In this document: positions 24,894 to 33,784 of the stretch, piece after piece
Position numbering within the stretch: the first letter of the stretch is position 1
How the letters are laid out: each line of letters starts with the position of its first letter
Assembly: GCA_947462875.1 (NCBI GenBank)
Contig: CANHQJ010000030.1
Coordinates: forward strand, 1-43,410
Direction: 5' to 3'
Length of the DNA: 43,410 nucleotides
Source of the DNA: Verrucomicrobiia bacterium
Lineage (GTDB): Bacteria; Verrucomicrobiota; Verrucomicrobiia; Verrucomicrobiales; Akkermansiaceae
Notes under the pieces: generated by a model
Database searches by the model: none
Told to the model about the DNA's origin: nothing
Seen by the model: the letters and a program-made list of their open reading frames with translations, nothing else
Translations under genes and position numbers: made by a program

Positions 24894-26105
24894 ATGGTCC
24901 GTTCCATTCTTTTTCTTTTTCTCTGTGCATCCATTGCTGTTGCTGAACCTGCCCTGATTCTTACCGAAGCATCCTTGGCGGGACGCATTCACGCGCAAAA
25001 TCCCGACCTCAAGGCCGCGCGCTGGAAAATCCAGGAAGCGCTCGGCAAGTGGCAACAGGCAGGACGCCCTTCGCGTCCACGGCTGGATGTGCAGTGGATG
25101 CAAACGCCTGATTTCCGCGAAGGCGAGGTCAAGGTCGGCATGTCTCGTTCCTTCCCCATCACCCAGCGGCTCGCGTGGGAGAAGGAAATCAGCAAGTCCG
25201 GCCTCGAAGCCGCGGAGATGGAGGTGCGGCGCGCCGAGCAGGAACTGATTGCGGAAGCGCGATTGATTTTTGTCCAGGCGCTCGCCCTGAAAAGCCGCCG
25301 CCAGTCCATGGCCGTGCAGCAAGAGGAGGCCGAGGCCTTTGCCGATGCCGTGAAAAAAAACCAACAACGCGCCGAGGCCTCGGCGCTCGATGCCGCGCAG
25401 GCGAAACTCGATGCCGCCAGCCTGCTCATCGAACAAAAACAACTCGATGCCCAGGAAATCACCCTGCTCACCTCGTTGAAAAAATTGTTAGGCATGCAGC
25501 CCGCCGATCAGATCAGTGCTGGCGGCGAACTGCCGGCTCTGCATGATGCCGCGGCGGGCGATGTATCGCGGCGCGCGGATTACCAACAAGCGCTGCGCGC
25601 GGTCGATGGCGCCCGCAACACGGTGCAGCGCGAACTTGCCAATCGCTTCGATGACCTGGAAGCGGGCATCTATGTCTCGGGCATGCGCCAGCTCGATGAG
25701 CCTCAGGGCTATCGCAGCGATCTCATGCTCGGTTTCCAGCTCAGCATCCCCCTGCCATTCTGGGATGACAATTCCGGCAACATCGCCGCCGCCAAAGCGG
25801 GCGTGGAGCGCCGCGAACGTGAGGCCAAGGCGATTCTCGCCGATGCGCAAAACGATGCCAGCGGCGCGACGGCGGAAATGCGTGAGTGGAAAAAACTCGA
25901 TCAACAGATCACGACCGAGCTCCTTCCGCTTGCGGAGGAACAACTCAAGCTGGCCCAGGAGGCATACGCCCGTGGGCAAGGGGAGCTCGCCACCATCTTC
26001 CGTGCCCGCGCCCAGAAACGACAACTCACGCTGGCGCGCATCGATGCCCGCAGCTCCTACCACCAGGCCCGCATCCGCCAGCAAGCGGCGCTGGGCAACC
26101 CCTAA
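24894..26105 (+). CDS. TolC/CzcC-like outer-membrane efflux protein
   Basis: The product is 403 aa from the ATG at 24894, with a signal peptide (MVRSILFLFLCASIAVA). Long Ala/Glu/Gln-rich helices and the NPDLKAARWKIQEALGKWQQAGR opening mark an outer-membrane factor of the TolC superfamily, CzcC branch. So does the second half with IPLPFWDDNSGNIAAAKAGVERRE and EEQLKLAQEAYARGQGEL. It would form the trimeric outer-membrane exit duct for the RND pump encoded downstream. It is followed 18 bp later by the adaptor gene. The proteins usually have 400-450 aa, so this one is complete. Confidence 0.88.
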   Translation: MVRSILFLFLCASIAVAEPALILTEASLAGRIHAQNPDLKAARWKIQEALGKWQQAGRPSRPRLDVQWMQTPDFREGEVKVGMSRSFPITQRLAWEKEISKSGLEAAEMEVRRAEQELIAEARLIFVQALALKSRRQSMAVQQEEAEAFADAVKKNQQRAEASALDAAQAKLDAASLLIEQKQLDAQEITLLTSLKKLLGMQPADQISAGGELPALHDAAAGDVSRRADYQQALRAVDGARNTVQRELANRFDDLEAGIYVSGMRQLDEPQGYRSDLMLGFQLSIPLPFWDDNSGNIAAAKAGVERREREAKAILADAQNDASGATAEMREWKKLDQQITTELLPLAEEQLKLAQEAYARGQGELATIFRARAQKRQLTLARIDARSSYHQARIRQQAALGNP

Positions 26106-26123
26106 CCTCTACTTTTCCCTCGC

Positions 26124-27320
26124 ATGAAAACAACCATTCTCTTTTCTTTGGCGACACTCTTGCTCGCCCCCGTCACACGCGCGGCCGTCGCGGTGCCCCC
26201 CGTCATCCTCACCGAACAAGGCGTCAAAAACCTCGGCCTGGAAACCGTCACCGTCGAGGAAGCCGACTTCGAAACCACCACCTTCGCCCTCGGCCGCACG
26301 GAAGCCATTCCCGAAAAACGCGCTATCCTCAGCAGTCGCGTGTCCGGTCGTGTGATCGAAAACAACCTGAAGATCGGCATGTATGTCGAAAAAGACGAAC
26401 CTCTCGTGTTATTGGAAAGTCGTCAACCTGGCGACCCGCCGCCCAGCATCTGGCTCAAGGCCCCTGCCGCCGGAACGGTCATCGGCGTGAACACCAGGCT
26501 CGGCGCACCGCTGGAGCCGACGGACAGTCTCGCGGAAATCGCGGATTTGAAAACGATCTATCTGATTGTCACCCTGCCCCAGGCCACCGCAGGGAAAATC
26601 AAACAGGGCACGCAGGCGATCGTGCGTTTCCCCGTCCGCCCGGATCGGGAATACTCCGCCACCTTGCTGAAATTCACCGCCTGCCCCTGCCCTGATCCGG
26701 CCTGCGCGCTGGGACAGGACGTCTCCACCCGCTCGCAACAAGCCGAAGGCGCGGACCTCAATACCGCCGGCGTCATTTTCACCATCGAAAATCCCGACAA
26801 CCAACTGCGCCCGGGCATGAACGCGGAATGCTCGATCATCATGGAAAAACGCCAGGGCGTGCTCAGCGTGCCGCGCGAGGCGATCCACGGCGGCACCGCC
26901 AACCGGCACGTCTACGTGAAACACATGAGCATCCCGAACGCCTTCGACCGCGTGAACGTGCAAACCGGCCTTGCGAGCAACGGCCGGGTGGAAATCATCG
27001 ATGGACTCCTCCCCGGAGATGAGGTGGTCACCCGCGGTTCCTACTCGCTCGGCTTCGCGGGCAGTGGCGGCGGACCTTCGTTGAAAGAAGCCATGGATGC
27101 CGCGCACGGCCATGAACACAATGACGATGGATCGGAAAAATCGAAGGATCAGGAAAATTCCTCTCCCACTGCCGAGCACGACGATCACGCACACGAGGCC
27201 CACGGCATCAGCATGCGCGAGATGTTTTTCATGGCCTCCACCGGCATCCTCGCGCTGCTGCTGGTCATCACCTCGCTGCGCCGCCGCTCTCCTGATTTCG
27301 CCACGACAGAACTTTCCTGA
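26124..27320 (+). CDS. CzcB/CusB-like periplasmic adaptor with C-terminal membrane anchor
   Basis: The product is 398 aa with a signal peptide (MKTTILFSLATLLLAPVTRA). Barrel-sandwich and lipoyl-like segments are seen in ILSSRVSGRVIENNLKIGMYV and IWLKAPAAGTVIGVNTRLGA, then the beta-barrel (LYLIV-like strands) and NQLRPGMNAECSII. Two features are odd. A CPCPDPAC cluster (Cys187, 189, 194) lies within the beta-barrel region. After a His-rich stretch (GHEHND, EHDDHAHEAHG) comes a C-terminal transmembrane segment (about 366-385) ending in LRRR. Adaptors are normally anchored at the N-terminus or not at all. It joins the pump to the outer-membrane factor. Confidence 0.85.
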   Translation: MKTTILFSLATLLLAPVTRAAVAVPPVILTEQGVKNLGLETVTVEEADFETTTFALGRTEAIPEKRAILSSRVSGRVIENNLKIGMYVEKDEPLVLLESRQPGDPPPSIWLKAPAAGTVIGVNTRLGAPLEPTDSLAEIADLKTIYLIVTLPQATAGKIKQGTQAIVRFPVRPDREYSATLLKFTACPCPDPACALGQDVSTRSQQAEGADLNTAGVIFTIENPDNQLRPGMNAECSIIMEKRQGVLSVPREAIHGGTANRHVYVKHMSIPNAFDRVNVQTGLASNGRVEIIDGLLPGDEVVTRGSYSLGFAGSGGGPSLKEAMDAAHGHEHNDDGSEKSKDQENSSPTAEHDDHAHEAHGISMREMFFMASTGILALLLVITSLRRRSPDFATTELS

Positions 27321-27323
27321 CCC

Positions 27324-30300
27324 ATGCTCAACTCACTCATCCGCTGGTCCCTGCGAAATCGCGCGATCATTCTCTGCCTCTCGCTGCTCATCCTCGCGGC
27401 GGGTTACAAGACGGGCAGCGGGCTTCCCGTGGAAGTCCTTCCCGACCTGACCAAGCCCACGGTCACCATTCTCACGGAATCGCCCGGGCTCTCGCCGGAA
27501 GAAGTGGAGGCTCTCGTCACGCAGCCCATCGAGAACTCGATGATGGGCGTGTCAGGGCTGACCCGCATGCGCTCCACCTCCGACATCGCGCTCTCGCTGG
27601 TGTTTGCCGAATTCGAATGGGGCACCGACATTTACCGCGCCCGCCAATTGGTGCAGGAGCGGCTTCAGGTCGCGCGCGAACAGCTGCCCGATGGCACCCA
27701 ACCGTATCTCACTCCCGTCGCCTCGCTGATGGGGGAAATCCTGCTCATCGGAGTGAAAAGCAACGACGGGAAAACCTTGCCCATGGATGTGCGCACGGTC
27801 GCCGACTGGACCATCCGCATGCGGCTCCAGGCCATCCCCGGCGTGGCCGAAGTACTCAACATGGGCGGCGGCGTGAAGCAGGCGCAAGTCCAGCCCGATC
27901 CCTGGCGCATGCAGGCCAACGGCGTCACCATCGAGGAACTGGAAGACGCGGTCAAAAAGGCCGCCTCCAATACCACGGGAGGATTCATCGACAACGGACC
28001 GCAGGAAATCATGGTGCGCAATCTGGCCATGACGGTGGAGCTCTCAGACATCGCCCGCACCATCATCAAAAAACCGGGCGGGCGGCCGATTGCCATCTCG
28101 GATGTCGCCACCGTCGCCTGGGGCACGGAACCAAAGCGCGGCGAAGCGGCGGTGAACGGCAGCCCCGGCGTGGTCATGAGCGTCATCAAGGCACCGGGCT
28201 TCGATACCATCGCACTGACGAAAAAAATCGAAGCCGCCATCGACGGACTCAAACCCACCCTGCCCGCGGGAGTCGAGGCCACCGTGCTGTTCCGGCAGCG
28301 CGATTTCATCGACAGTGCCATCGGCAACTTGAAAAAAGCCATCATCGAGGGCGCGGTCATGGTCACCCTGGTGCTCCTGCTTTTCCTCCTCAGCTTCCGC
28401 ACCACCTTCATCACGCTGATGGCCATGCCGCTGAGCTTTTGCATCACCTTGCTCACCTTTGAGTGGATGGGACTGAGCGTGAACAGCATGACGCTGGGCG
28501 GACTGGCGGTGGCCATCGGCATGGTGGTGGACGATGCCATCGTCGATGTGGAAAACGTGTTCCGCCGCCTGCGGGAAAACGCACGGCTGAGAGAACCGTT
28601 GCCGAAACTCGAACTCATCGCACAGGCTTCCGGTGAGGTGCGCAACTCGATTCTCTATGCCACCGTTCTCATCGTTCTGGTGTTCATCCCGCTGCTCGGT
28701 CTTTCCGGTGTCGAGGGGAAACTGTTCGCGCCCATTGCCATCGCCACGATCATCAGCATGATCGCGTCTTTTGTGGTCTCCCTCACCGCGATTCCCGTGC
28801 TCTGTTCGTTTTTGTTGAAGGTGAAACCCTCGCGTGAAGAAAACGATCACGGCGACGGCAGACTCGTGCGTTTCCTGAAGTGGTCGCTGAAGTCCACCAT
28901 CCTACGCTTCAGCCTGCGCCAACCCGTCATCATCGTGGCGGTGGTTTCGCTATTGCTGGCATTCGCCCTCCTGCTTTATCCGCAAATGAGCCGCGACTTC
29001 CTGCCCGCGTTCCACGAGGAAACCGCGGTCGTCACCACCGGAGCCGCGCCGGGCACCTCGCTCGCGGAGATGGAAATGATTTCCCGGGCGGTGGAAGAGC
29101 AGATCCGCCAGATCCCGGAAGTCCTTCACATCGGTCGCCGCATCGGCCGCGCCGAACGCAGCGACCACGTCGTGCCCGTCAACAACGTGGAGTTCGACAT
29201 CGATTTCAAAAAGGACGGCAAAGGCCGCCCGCTCAAGGTCGTGCTCGATGACATGCGCGAGCGCATCAAAACCGTGCCCGGCACCTTCAGCATCATCTCC
29301 GGTCCTCTCTCCCACCGTATCAGCCATCTTCTCAGCGGTGTCACTTCGCCCGTCGCGGTGAAGATCTTCGGCCCCGATCTCGCCATCATCACGAATCTCG
29401 GCGAGCAGGTGCAAAAGGTGGCCCAAACCGTCCCCGGCCTGACGGATGCCAAGCTCGACATGCAAGCGCAGATCCCCCAGCTCCGCATCGAGCTCGACCG
29501 CGATCGCGCCCTCGCCCACGGCGTTTCCCCTGGAGAGCTGAACGCGGAACTTTCCACCTTGTTGGGCGGGACACAGGTCGCCCAACTGCGGGAGAACCAG
29601 CGTGTCATCGATCTTGCCATCCGTCTGCCGGAGAGCAGGCGCGGCGATGCCGAAACCATCCGCAACCTGCCCATCCACACCGTCACGGGCGCCCACATTC
29701 CGCTCCACCTCGTCGCCGATGTGCGGGAGGCCTCGGGCCCCAGCGCGGTCTATCGGGAAAACACCCAGCGCCGTTACGTGGTGTCCATCAAGCCCAGCGA
29801 ACGCGATGCCGGAGCTCTGGTGGCGCAACTGGAGCAAAAAGTGCGCGATGAGGTGAAATTCCCCGAAGGCTATTTCATCAGCTACGAGGGGGACTTCCGC
29901 GCCGAGCAGGCCGCCGCCAAACGCATCGCCATCCTCTTCGCGGCCATTCTGGTGGTGATCGTGCTACTACTTTGGTCGTACTTCCGCAGCCTGGTGCTCG
30001 CGTTTCAGGTGCTGCTCAATCTCCCGCTGGCACTGATGGGCAGCCTGGCGCTGACCTGGTATCTCGTCGGCAACATCAGCGTGGCCACGCTGGTCGGTTT
30101 CATCGCCGTGGGCGGAGTCGCCGCACGCAACGGCATCATGATGATCTCCCACTACCTCCATCTGATGAAACACGAGGGCGAGGGCTTCACCTATGCCATG
30201 ATCGAACGCGGCACGCTCGAACGTTTCGTGCCCGTCACCATGACCGCGCTCTCGGCCGGCATCGCGCTGATCCCTTTCGTCATCGCCATGGGCGAGCCCG

Positions 30301-30455
30301 GCAAGGAAATCCTCAGCCCCGTTGCGATTTGTATCGTCGGCGGATTGGTCAGTTCGACCCTGCTGGACTTCGCCGTCACTCCTGCCGTCTTCCGCCTGTT
30401 CGGAAAAAAGGCCGCCGCCAAGGCTCTCGCACTGAACGCCCCCGCCACCCACTGA
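27324..30455 (+). CDS. CzcA/CusA-like heavy-metal efflux RND pump
   Basis: The product is 1043 aa, a typical HME-RND length. The first transmembrane helix is followed by LPVEVLPDLTKPTVTILTES and GLSPEEVEALVTQPIEN, the signature of the metal branch. The helix-4 motif AIGMVVDDAIVDVENVFRRL contains the acidic residues that relay protons. Twelve transmembrane segments are expected, with two large periplasmic loops (about 33-340 and 560-870). The pump expels metal cations using the proton gradient. It begins 4 bp after the adaptor stop. Substrate residues cannot be assigned from sequence by eye, so monovalent versus divalent specificity is open. Confidence 0.92.
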   Translation: MLNSLIRWSLRNRAIILCLSLLILAAGYKTGSGLPVEVLPDLTKPTVTILTESPGLSPEEVEALVTQPIENSMMGVSGLTRMRSTSDIALSLVFAEFEWGTDIYRARQLVQERLQVAREQLPDGTQPYLTPVASLMGEILLIGVKSNDGKTLPMDVRTVADWTIRMRLQAIPGVAEVLNMGGGVKQAQVQPDPWRMQANGVTIEELEDAVKKAASNTTGGFIDNGPQEIMVRNLAMTVELSDIARTIIKKPGGRPIAISDVATVAWGTEPKRGEAAVNGSPGVVMSVIKAPGFDTIALTKKIEAAIDGLKPTLPAGVEATVLFRQRDFIDSAIGNLKKAIIEGAVMVTLVLLLFLLSFRTTFITLMAMPLSFCITLLTFEWMGLSVNSMTLGGLAVAIGMVVDDAIVDVENVFRRLRENARLREPLPKLELIAQASGEVRNSILYATVLIVLVFIPLLGLSGVEGKLFAPIAIATIISMIASFVVSLTAIPVLCSFLLKVKPSREENDHGDGRLVRFLKWSLKSTILRFSLRQPVIIVAVVSLLLAFALLLYPQMSRDFLPAFHEETAVVTTGAAPGTSLAEMEMISRAVEEQIRQIPEVLHIGRRIGRAERSDHVVPVNNVEFDIDFKKDGKGRPLKVVLDDMRERIKTVPGTFSIISGPLSHRISHLLSGVTSPVAVKIFGPDLAIITNLGEQVQKVAQTVPGLTDAKLDMQAQIPQLRIELDRDRALAHGVSPGELNAELSTLLGGTQVAQLRENQRVIDLAIRLPESRRGDAETIRNLPIHTVTGAHIPLHLVADVREASGPSAVYRENTQRRYVVSIKPSERDAGALVAQLEQKVRDEVKFPEGYFISYEGDFRAEQAAAKRIAILFAAILVVIVLLLWSYFRSLVLAFQVLLNLPLALMGSLALTWYLVGNISVATLVGFIAVGGVAARNGIMMISHYLHLMKHEGEGFTYAMIERGTLERFVPVTMTALSAGIALIPFVIAMGEPGKEILSPVAICIVGGLVSSTLLDFAVTPAVFRLFGKKAAAKALALNAPATH

Positions 30456-30497
30456 AAAACAATCTCACGTCAACCAACAACCAAACCAAAAGAAAAT

Positions 30498-30944
30498 ATG
30501 AAAACGACACTGCAACTGACCACCGCACTCCTCGCCCTCTTCGCCAGCCCGCTGGCGTATTCCGCCGAGGACCATGATCATGAAAAAGAAGAACATGTGC
30601 ACGAAGATAACGTCACCAAAGGCCCGAATGGCGGCCATGTGATCGAGTCCAAGGCCGGCTTTTCCATCGAAATCACCGTGGACAAGGATCGCAAAGCCCG
30701 GATCATTTTCCTCGACAAGGACAAGAAGCCCGCCGCGCTTGGCGAGCAAAGCGTCACGGGCCTCGCCGGTGAACGCTCGGCTCCGACGAAACTCGCTTTC
30801 GCCAAAGGCAAAGATGCCGATGCGAACGTTCTCATCTCCGACCAACCGCTACCCGCCGGTGCCCACGTGGCCATGATCCTCACGATCAAAACCGCCCCGG
30901 ACGCGAAGGCGGCGGTCGAGCGCTTCGAAATGCACCTTCACTGA
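30498..30944 (+). CDS. His-rich periplasmic protein of the metal-efflux operon
   Basis: The product is 148 aa with a signal peptide (MKTTLQLTTALLALFASPLAYS). The mature N-terminus is EDHDHEKEEHVHEDN, a likely metal-binding tail. The rest is a small beta-domain opening GPNGGHVIESKAGFSIEITVD and ending FEMHLH. Proteins of this layout recur beside metal RND operons. They are thought to bind metal in the periplasm or to regulate delivery to the pump; that role is inference. It follows the pump gene by 42 bp and is the last gene of the operon. No terminator hairpin with a T-tract is visible after it. Confidence 0.75.
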   Translation: MKTTLQLTTALLALFASPLAYSAEDHDHEKEEHVHEDNVTKGPNGGHVIESKAGFSIEITVDKDRKARIIFLDKDKKPAALGEQSVTGLAGERSAPTKLAFAKGKDADANVLISDQPLPAGAHVAMILTIKTAPDAKAAVERFEMHLH

Positions 30945-31078
30945 AGCGATCCACTGCTGATGACACGCGACTCGCTCTCGTCAGATGGAGTGACGATCGA
31001 GAAACCGTGGCCGTTATGTTCCGCTGAAATCTGTCTTGATATTTGCGACAAAACCGCCAACCTGCGCGGCATCCGTCC

Positions 31079-31816
31079 ATGAGCATCCAACTTCACATTC
31101 ATTCGAGCCGCGAGGCGGCGGTACGCACCGTGGCGCTGGAAATGGCGACCCTGATCCGCAACAAAGCGCATGCGGTGCTGGGTCTTGCCACCGGCGCGAC
31201 GCCCATTCCTCTCTATCAGGAATTGGTGCGCCTCCATCACGAGGAAGGCCTGTCCTTCCGGCAGGTGACCACGTTCAATCTCGATGAATACCTCGGCCTG
31301 GAATCCACGCATCCGGAAACATACTGGAATTTCATGCACCGGAATTTTTTCGATCATATCGACATTCCCGCCGCGAACATCTACCTGCCCAGCTCGCACG
31401 TGGCGGAGTCGGAACTCGTTTCTCATTGCCTGGCCTACGAAGAAGCCATCCGTGCCGCCGGCGGAATCGACTACCAGATTCTCGGCATCGGTCGCACCGG
31501 ACACATCGGGTTCAATGAGCCGGGCTCCCCGGCCGATAGCATCACTCGGCGCATCCATCTCGATGCCATCACGCGACAGGATGCCGCGTCCGCCTTCGGC
31601 GGCCTGGAGCATGTGCCCACGCATGCGATCACCATGGGCTGCGGTACCATCCTCGCCGCGCGCCACATTTCCCTCATGGCGTTCGGGGAAGGCAAGGCGG
31701 AGATTGTGAGGAGAGCCGTACGCGAGCCGGTCACCGATCAGGTGAGCGCGAGTTTCCTGCAGAATCATCCTTGCGCCCACTTCCATCTCGACCCCGCCTC
31801 AGCTTCGGCCTTGTGA
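31079..31816 (+). CDS. nagB: Glucosamine-6-phosphate deaminase
   Basis: The product is 245 aa, starting at the ATG at 31079. VLGLATGATPIPLYQELV is the phosphate-binding loop, FNLDEYLGL carries catalytic Asp69, and GIGRTGHIGFNEPGS carries His142 and Glu147. Thr140 stands where E. coli NagB has Asp; Asn or Thr there is common in other bacteria. The enzyme converts glucosamine-6-phosphate to fructose-6-phosphate and ammonia, completing the route begun by NagA. The gap to the next gene is filled by a ~170 bp inverted-repeat element starting 10 bp after the stop. Confidence 0.93.
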   Translation: MSIQLHIHSSREAAVRTVALEMATLIRNKAHAVLGLATGATPIPLYQELVRLHHEEGLSFRQVTTFNLDEYLGLESTHPETYWNFMHRNFFDHIDIPAANIYLPSSHVAESELVSHCLAYEEAIRAAGGIDYQILGIGRTGHIGFNEPGSPADSITRRIHLDAITRQDAASAFGGLEHVPTHAITMGCGTILAARHISLMAFGEGKAEIVRRAVREPVTDQVSASFLQNHPCAHFHLDPASASAL

Positions 31817-31826
31817 TGTTTGCCAA

Positions 31827-31995
31827 GGCAGGGACGGTTCTCCGAACCGTCCGGTGGTGAAGTGTTGGTTCGCTCCCCGACAATCATTCGAACCGTCCGG
31901 CATTCTCTGCGAACAAGGTCCGGGGTGAAGGTTGTTTCTGTTAGAGCAATAACAATGTCCACTCCACCGGACCGCTCGGAGAGGCGGTCCCTGCC
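31827..31995 (-). mobile_element. MITE-like element, copy 1 (169 bp)
   Basis: The ends are inverted repeats. The left end starts GGCAGGGAC at 31827 and the right end finishes GTCCCTGCC at 31995, with similarity continuing about 35 bp inward through CGGTCCGGTGG. The left arm also folds on itself: GGACGGTTC (31832-31840) pairs with GAACCGTCC (31844-31852). Its reverse complement aligns end to end with 42194-42363. No transposase is encoded. The element sits 10 bp after nagB and ends one base before the stop codon of the convergent kinase gene. Confidence 0.75.
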
Positions 31996-32943
31996 TTACC
32001 AGGCGGTGAGCACCTTGAAGAGATCTTCGCGTTCTTGGATTTCCGCGGGGCTGATCGCCTGCAGCTTGCGCGTTGAAAATTCCTCGCACGTGAAGGAGGC
32101 GAGGATGGAGCCCTTGATGACGGCCTGGCGGATGTCCTCAAAGGTGAAGGCTGTTTTGCCCAGCGATGCCAGATAGCCCGCGAGAGCGCCGAGAAAGGTA
32201 TCGCCCGCGCCCGTGGGATCGGCCACTTCATGCAGAGGAAAGGCGGCGGAGCGGAAGAAGGTCTGCGGGCTGACCTGCCAGCCTTTCGCCTCACCGGTGA
32301 ACAGCATGGCTCCGAATTCGCCGAGCTTGATGATGACGAAGCGCGGACCTTTTTCCAGCAATCGCTGCCCTGCCAGAATCAGGTTCGAGGTGCCGGTGAA
32401 TTCGCGCGCCTCGCCTTCGTTGATCACAAACAGATCGAGCTCGCGCAGCACGTCGTGCAGCCGCTCGTTGGCGATGTTGATCCACAGATCCATGGTATCG
32501 GCGATGACGAAACGCGGCGAGGCGGTGCAGCCGGCGAGCATCTGCAACTGGTTGTCCGGCGACATGTTGGCGAGAACTACGATGGACGTAGTAGCAATCG
32601 CGGCCGGCACCTTGACCTGCCAGTTTTCCAGCACGTTCAGCCCCACGCGGTGCGTGGTGCGGTCGTTCATGTTGGCATGGTACTCCCCCGTCCAGGTGAA
32701 CGATTCGCCGGGCGAGCGCTCCACGCCTTCCAGAGTCACGCCGTTTGCCGCCAGCATGTCGAGATGGCGCTGCGGATAGTCGTGGCCGATGATGCCCACC
32801 AGATGCACGGGCTTGGTGAAATACGCCGCCGCGAGCGCCGCATAGGAGGCCGAGCCGCCGAGCAGTTCCTTTGCTTCGGCCTGCGGGGTGATGACGTTGT
32901 CAATGGCGATGGTGCCTCCGACGATGACAGGATGGGATGACAT
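31996..32943 (-). CDS. PfkB family sugar kinase
   Basis: The product is 315 aa. The opening VIVGGTIAIDNVITP and LLGGSASYAALAAAYF is the N-terminal PfkB pattern, and DPTGAGDTFLGALAGYLAS is the C-terminal signature with the anion hole and catalytic Asp. It phosphorylates a sugar or nucleoside in the cytoplasm; the substrate is not decidable. The neighbour at 32956, also on the minus strand and 12 bp upstream, is an inositol-monophosphatase-like gene. The two form an apparent operon. The stop TAA (31996-31998) directly abuts the MITE-like element. Confidence 0.85.
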   Translation of the reverse strand: MSSHPVIVGGTIAIDNVITPQAEAKELLGGSASYAALAAAYFTKPVHLVGIIGHDYPQRHLDMLAANGVTLEGVERSPGESFTWTGEYHANMNDRTTHRVGLNVLENWQVKVPAAIATTSIVVLANMSPDNQLQMLAGCTASPRFVIADTMDLWINIANERLHDVLRELDLFVINEGEAREFTGTSNLILAGQRLLEKGPRFVIIKLGEFGAMLFTGEAKGWQVSPQTFFRSAAFPLHEVADPTGAGDTFLGALAGYLASLGKTAFTFEDIRQAVIKGSILASFTCEEFSTRKLQAISPAEIQEREDLFKVLTAW

Positions 32944-32955
32944 GGCTGAAATGTG

Positions 32956-33705
32956 TTAGAGAATCTCTTCGATGGGAATGAGGCCGTTGGTGGCGACGAT
33001 GCCGTAGGAGTCCGGGTTTTGCGGGGACGGGGTGAGCGATACTTTTCCCCCGGCGGTTTCCACCAGCAGCTGACCGGCGGCGATGTCCCAGAGGGAAATT
33101 TTCGATTCCACATAGGCATCGAGCCGGCCCGAGGCGATGTAGGCCATGCCCAGCGCGGCGGAGCCCATCATGCGCATCTTGCGCGCGCGCACGGAGGCCT
33201 TGGCGAAGCGGTCCATGCCGGTACGCAGGGCATCGCCATCCTTGCCGCAACCGACGAAGAGGATGGACTCTTCCAGCGTGTCGCGTTTCGAGACCGCGAT
33301 GGGCGCGCCATTGTGCAGCGCGGGGCCGCCTTTTTCCACGGTCCACGTTTCCTGCACCATGGGATCATGAATCACGCCGACCACGATCTCGCCTTTGACC
33401 CGCAGGGCGATGGAGACGCAGAAATGCGGGATGCCGTAGAAAAAATTCACCGTGCCATCGATGGGATCGACGATCCACTGGCGGTCCGATGCCTGATTTC
33501 CCGCAATGCCTTCCTCGCCGTAGAGGGCATCGTCCGGGCAGGCATCGAGCAGGATTTTGGTGATCAGGTCCTGGGATGTTTTGTCGAGCTGGAGCTTGAT
33601 GTCGTGGTGGGTGGCTTCATCGACCACGGCGAGTTGGCCGAATTTTTCGCGAAGGAGTTTTCCGGCTTCGAGAGCGGCGTGGGTGGCAAGGGTGAGATCG
33701 GACAT
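32956..33705 (-). CDS. Inositol monophosphatase family protein
   Basis: The product is 249 aa, within the usual family range. Metal-binding motifs are all present: GEEG near residue 69, WIVDPIDGTVNFFYGIPHF near 77-95, and SLWDIAAGQLLVETAGG near 205-220. Enzymes of this fold hydrolyse inositol phosphates, fructose-1,6-bisphosphate, PAP or histidinol phosphate using Mg2+; the exact substrate is open. It lies 12 bp upstream of the PfkB kinase gene and probably shares its transcript, which suggests linked sugar-phosphate metabolism. Confidence 0.88.
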   Translation of the reverse strand: MSDLTLATHAALEAGKLLREKFGQLAVVDEATHHDIKLQLDKTSQDLITKILLDACPDDALYGEEGIAGNQASDRQWIVDPIDGTVNFFYGIPHFCVSIALRVKGEIVVGVIHDPMVQETWTVEKGGPALHNGAPIAVSKRDTLEESILFVGCGKDGDALRTGMDRFAKASVRARKMRMMGSAALGMAYIASGRLDAYVESKISLWDIAAGQLLVETAGGKVSLTPSPQNPDSYGIVATNGLIPIEEIL

Positions 33706-33784
33706 GGCAGGGCGGGGCGAGCGTGCTTTTTCGCCACGCCTGAGGCAAGCTCAAAGAGACGCAGGGAACAAACAAAAAAGCCGC

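Noticed and set aside
31482-31528. Loss of a catalytic residue in NagB (Thr140 at the E. coli Asp141 position)
   Set aside because: Asn or Thr at this position is common in other bacterial NagB proteins, and the other catalytic residues are intact.
31765-32294. Open frames on the minus strand across the nagB/PfkB gap
   Set aside because: They run through the inverted-repeat element and across nagB or PfkB in other frames; composition is arginine-rich shadow coding.
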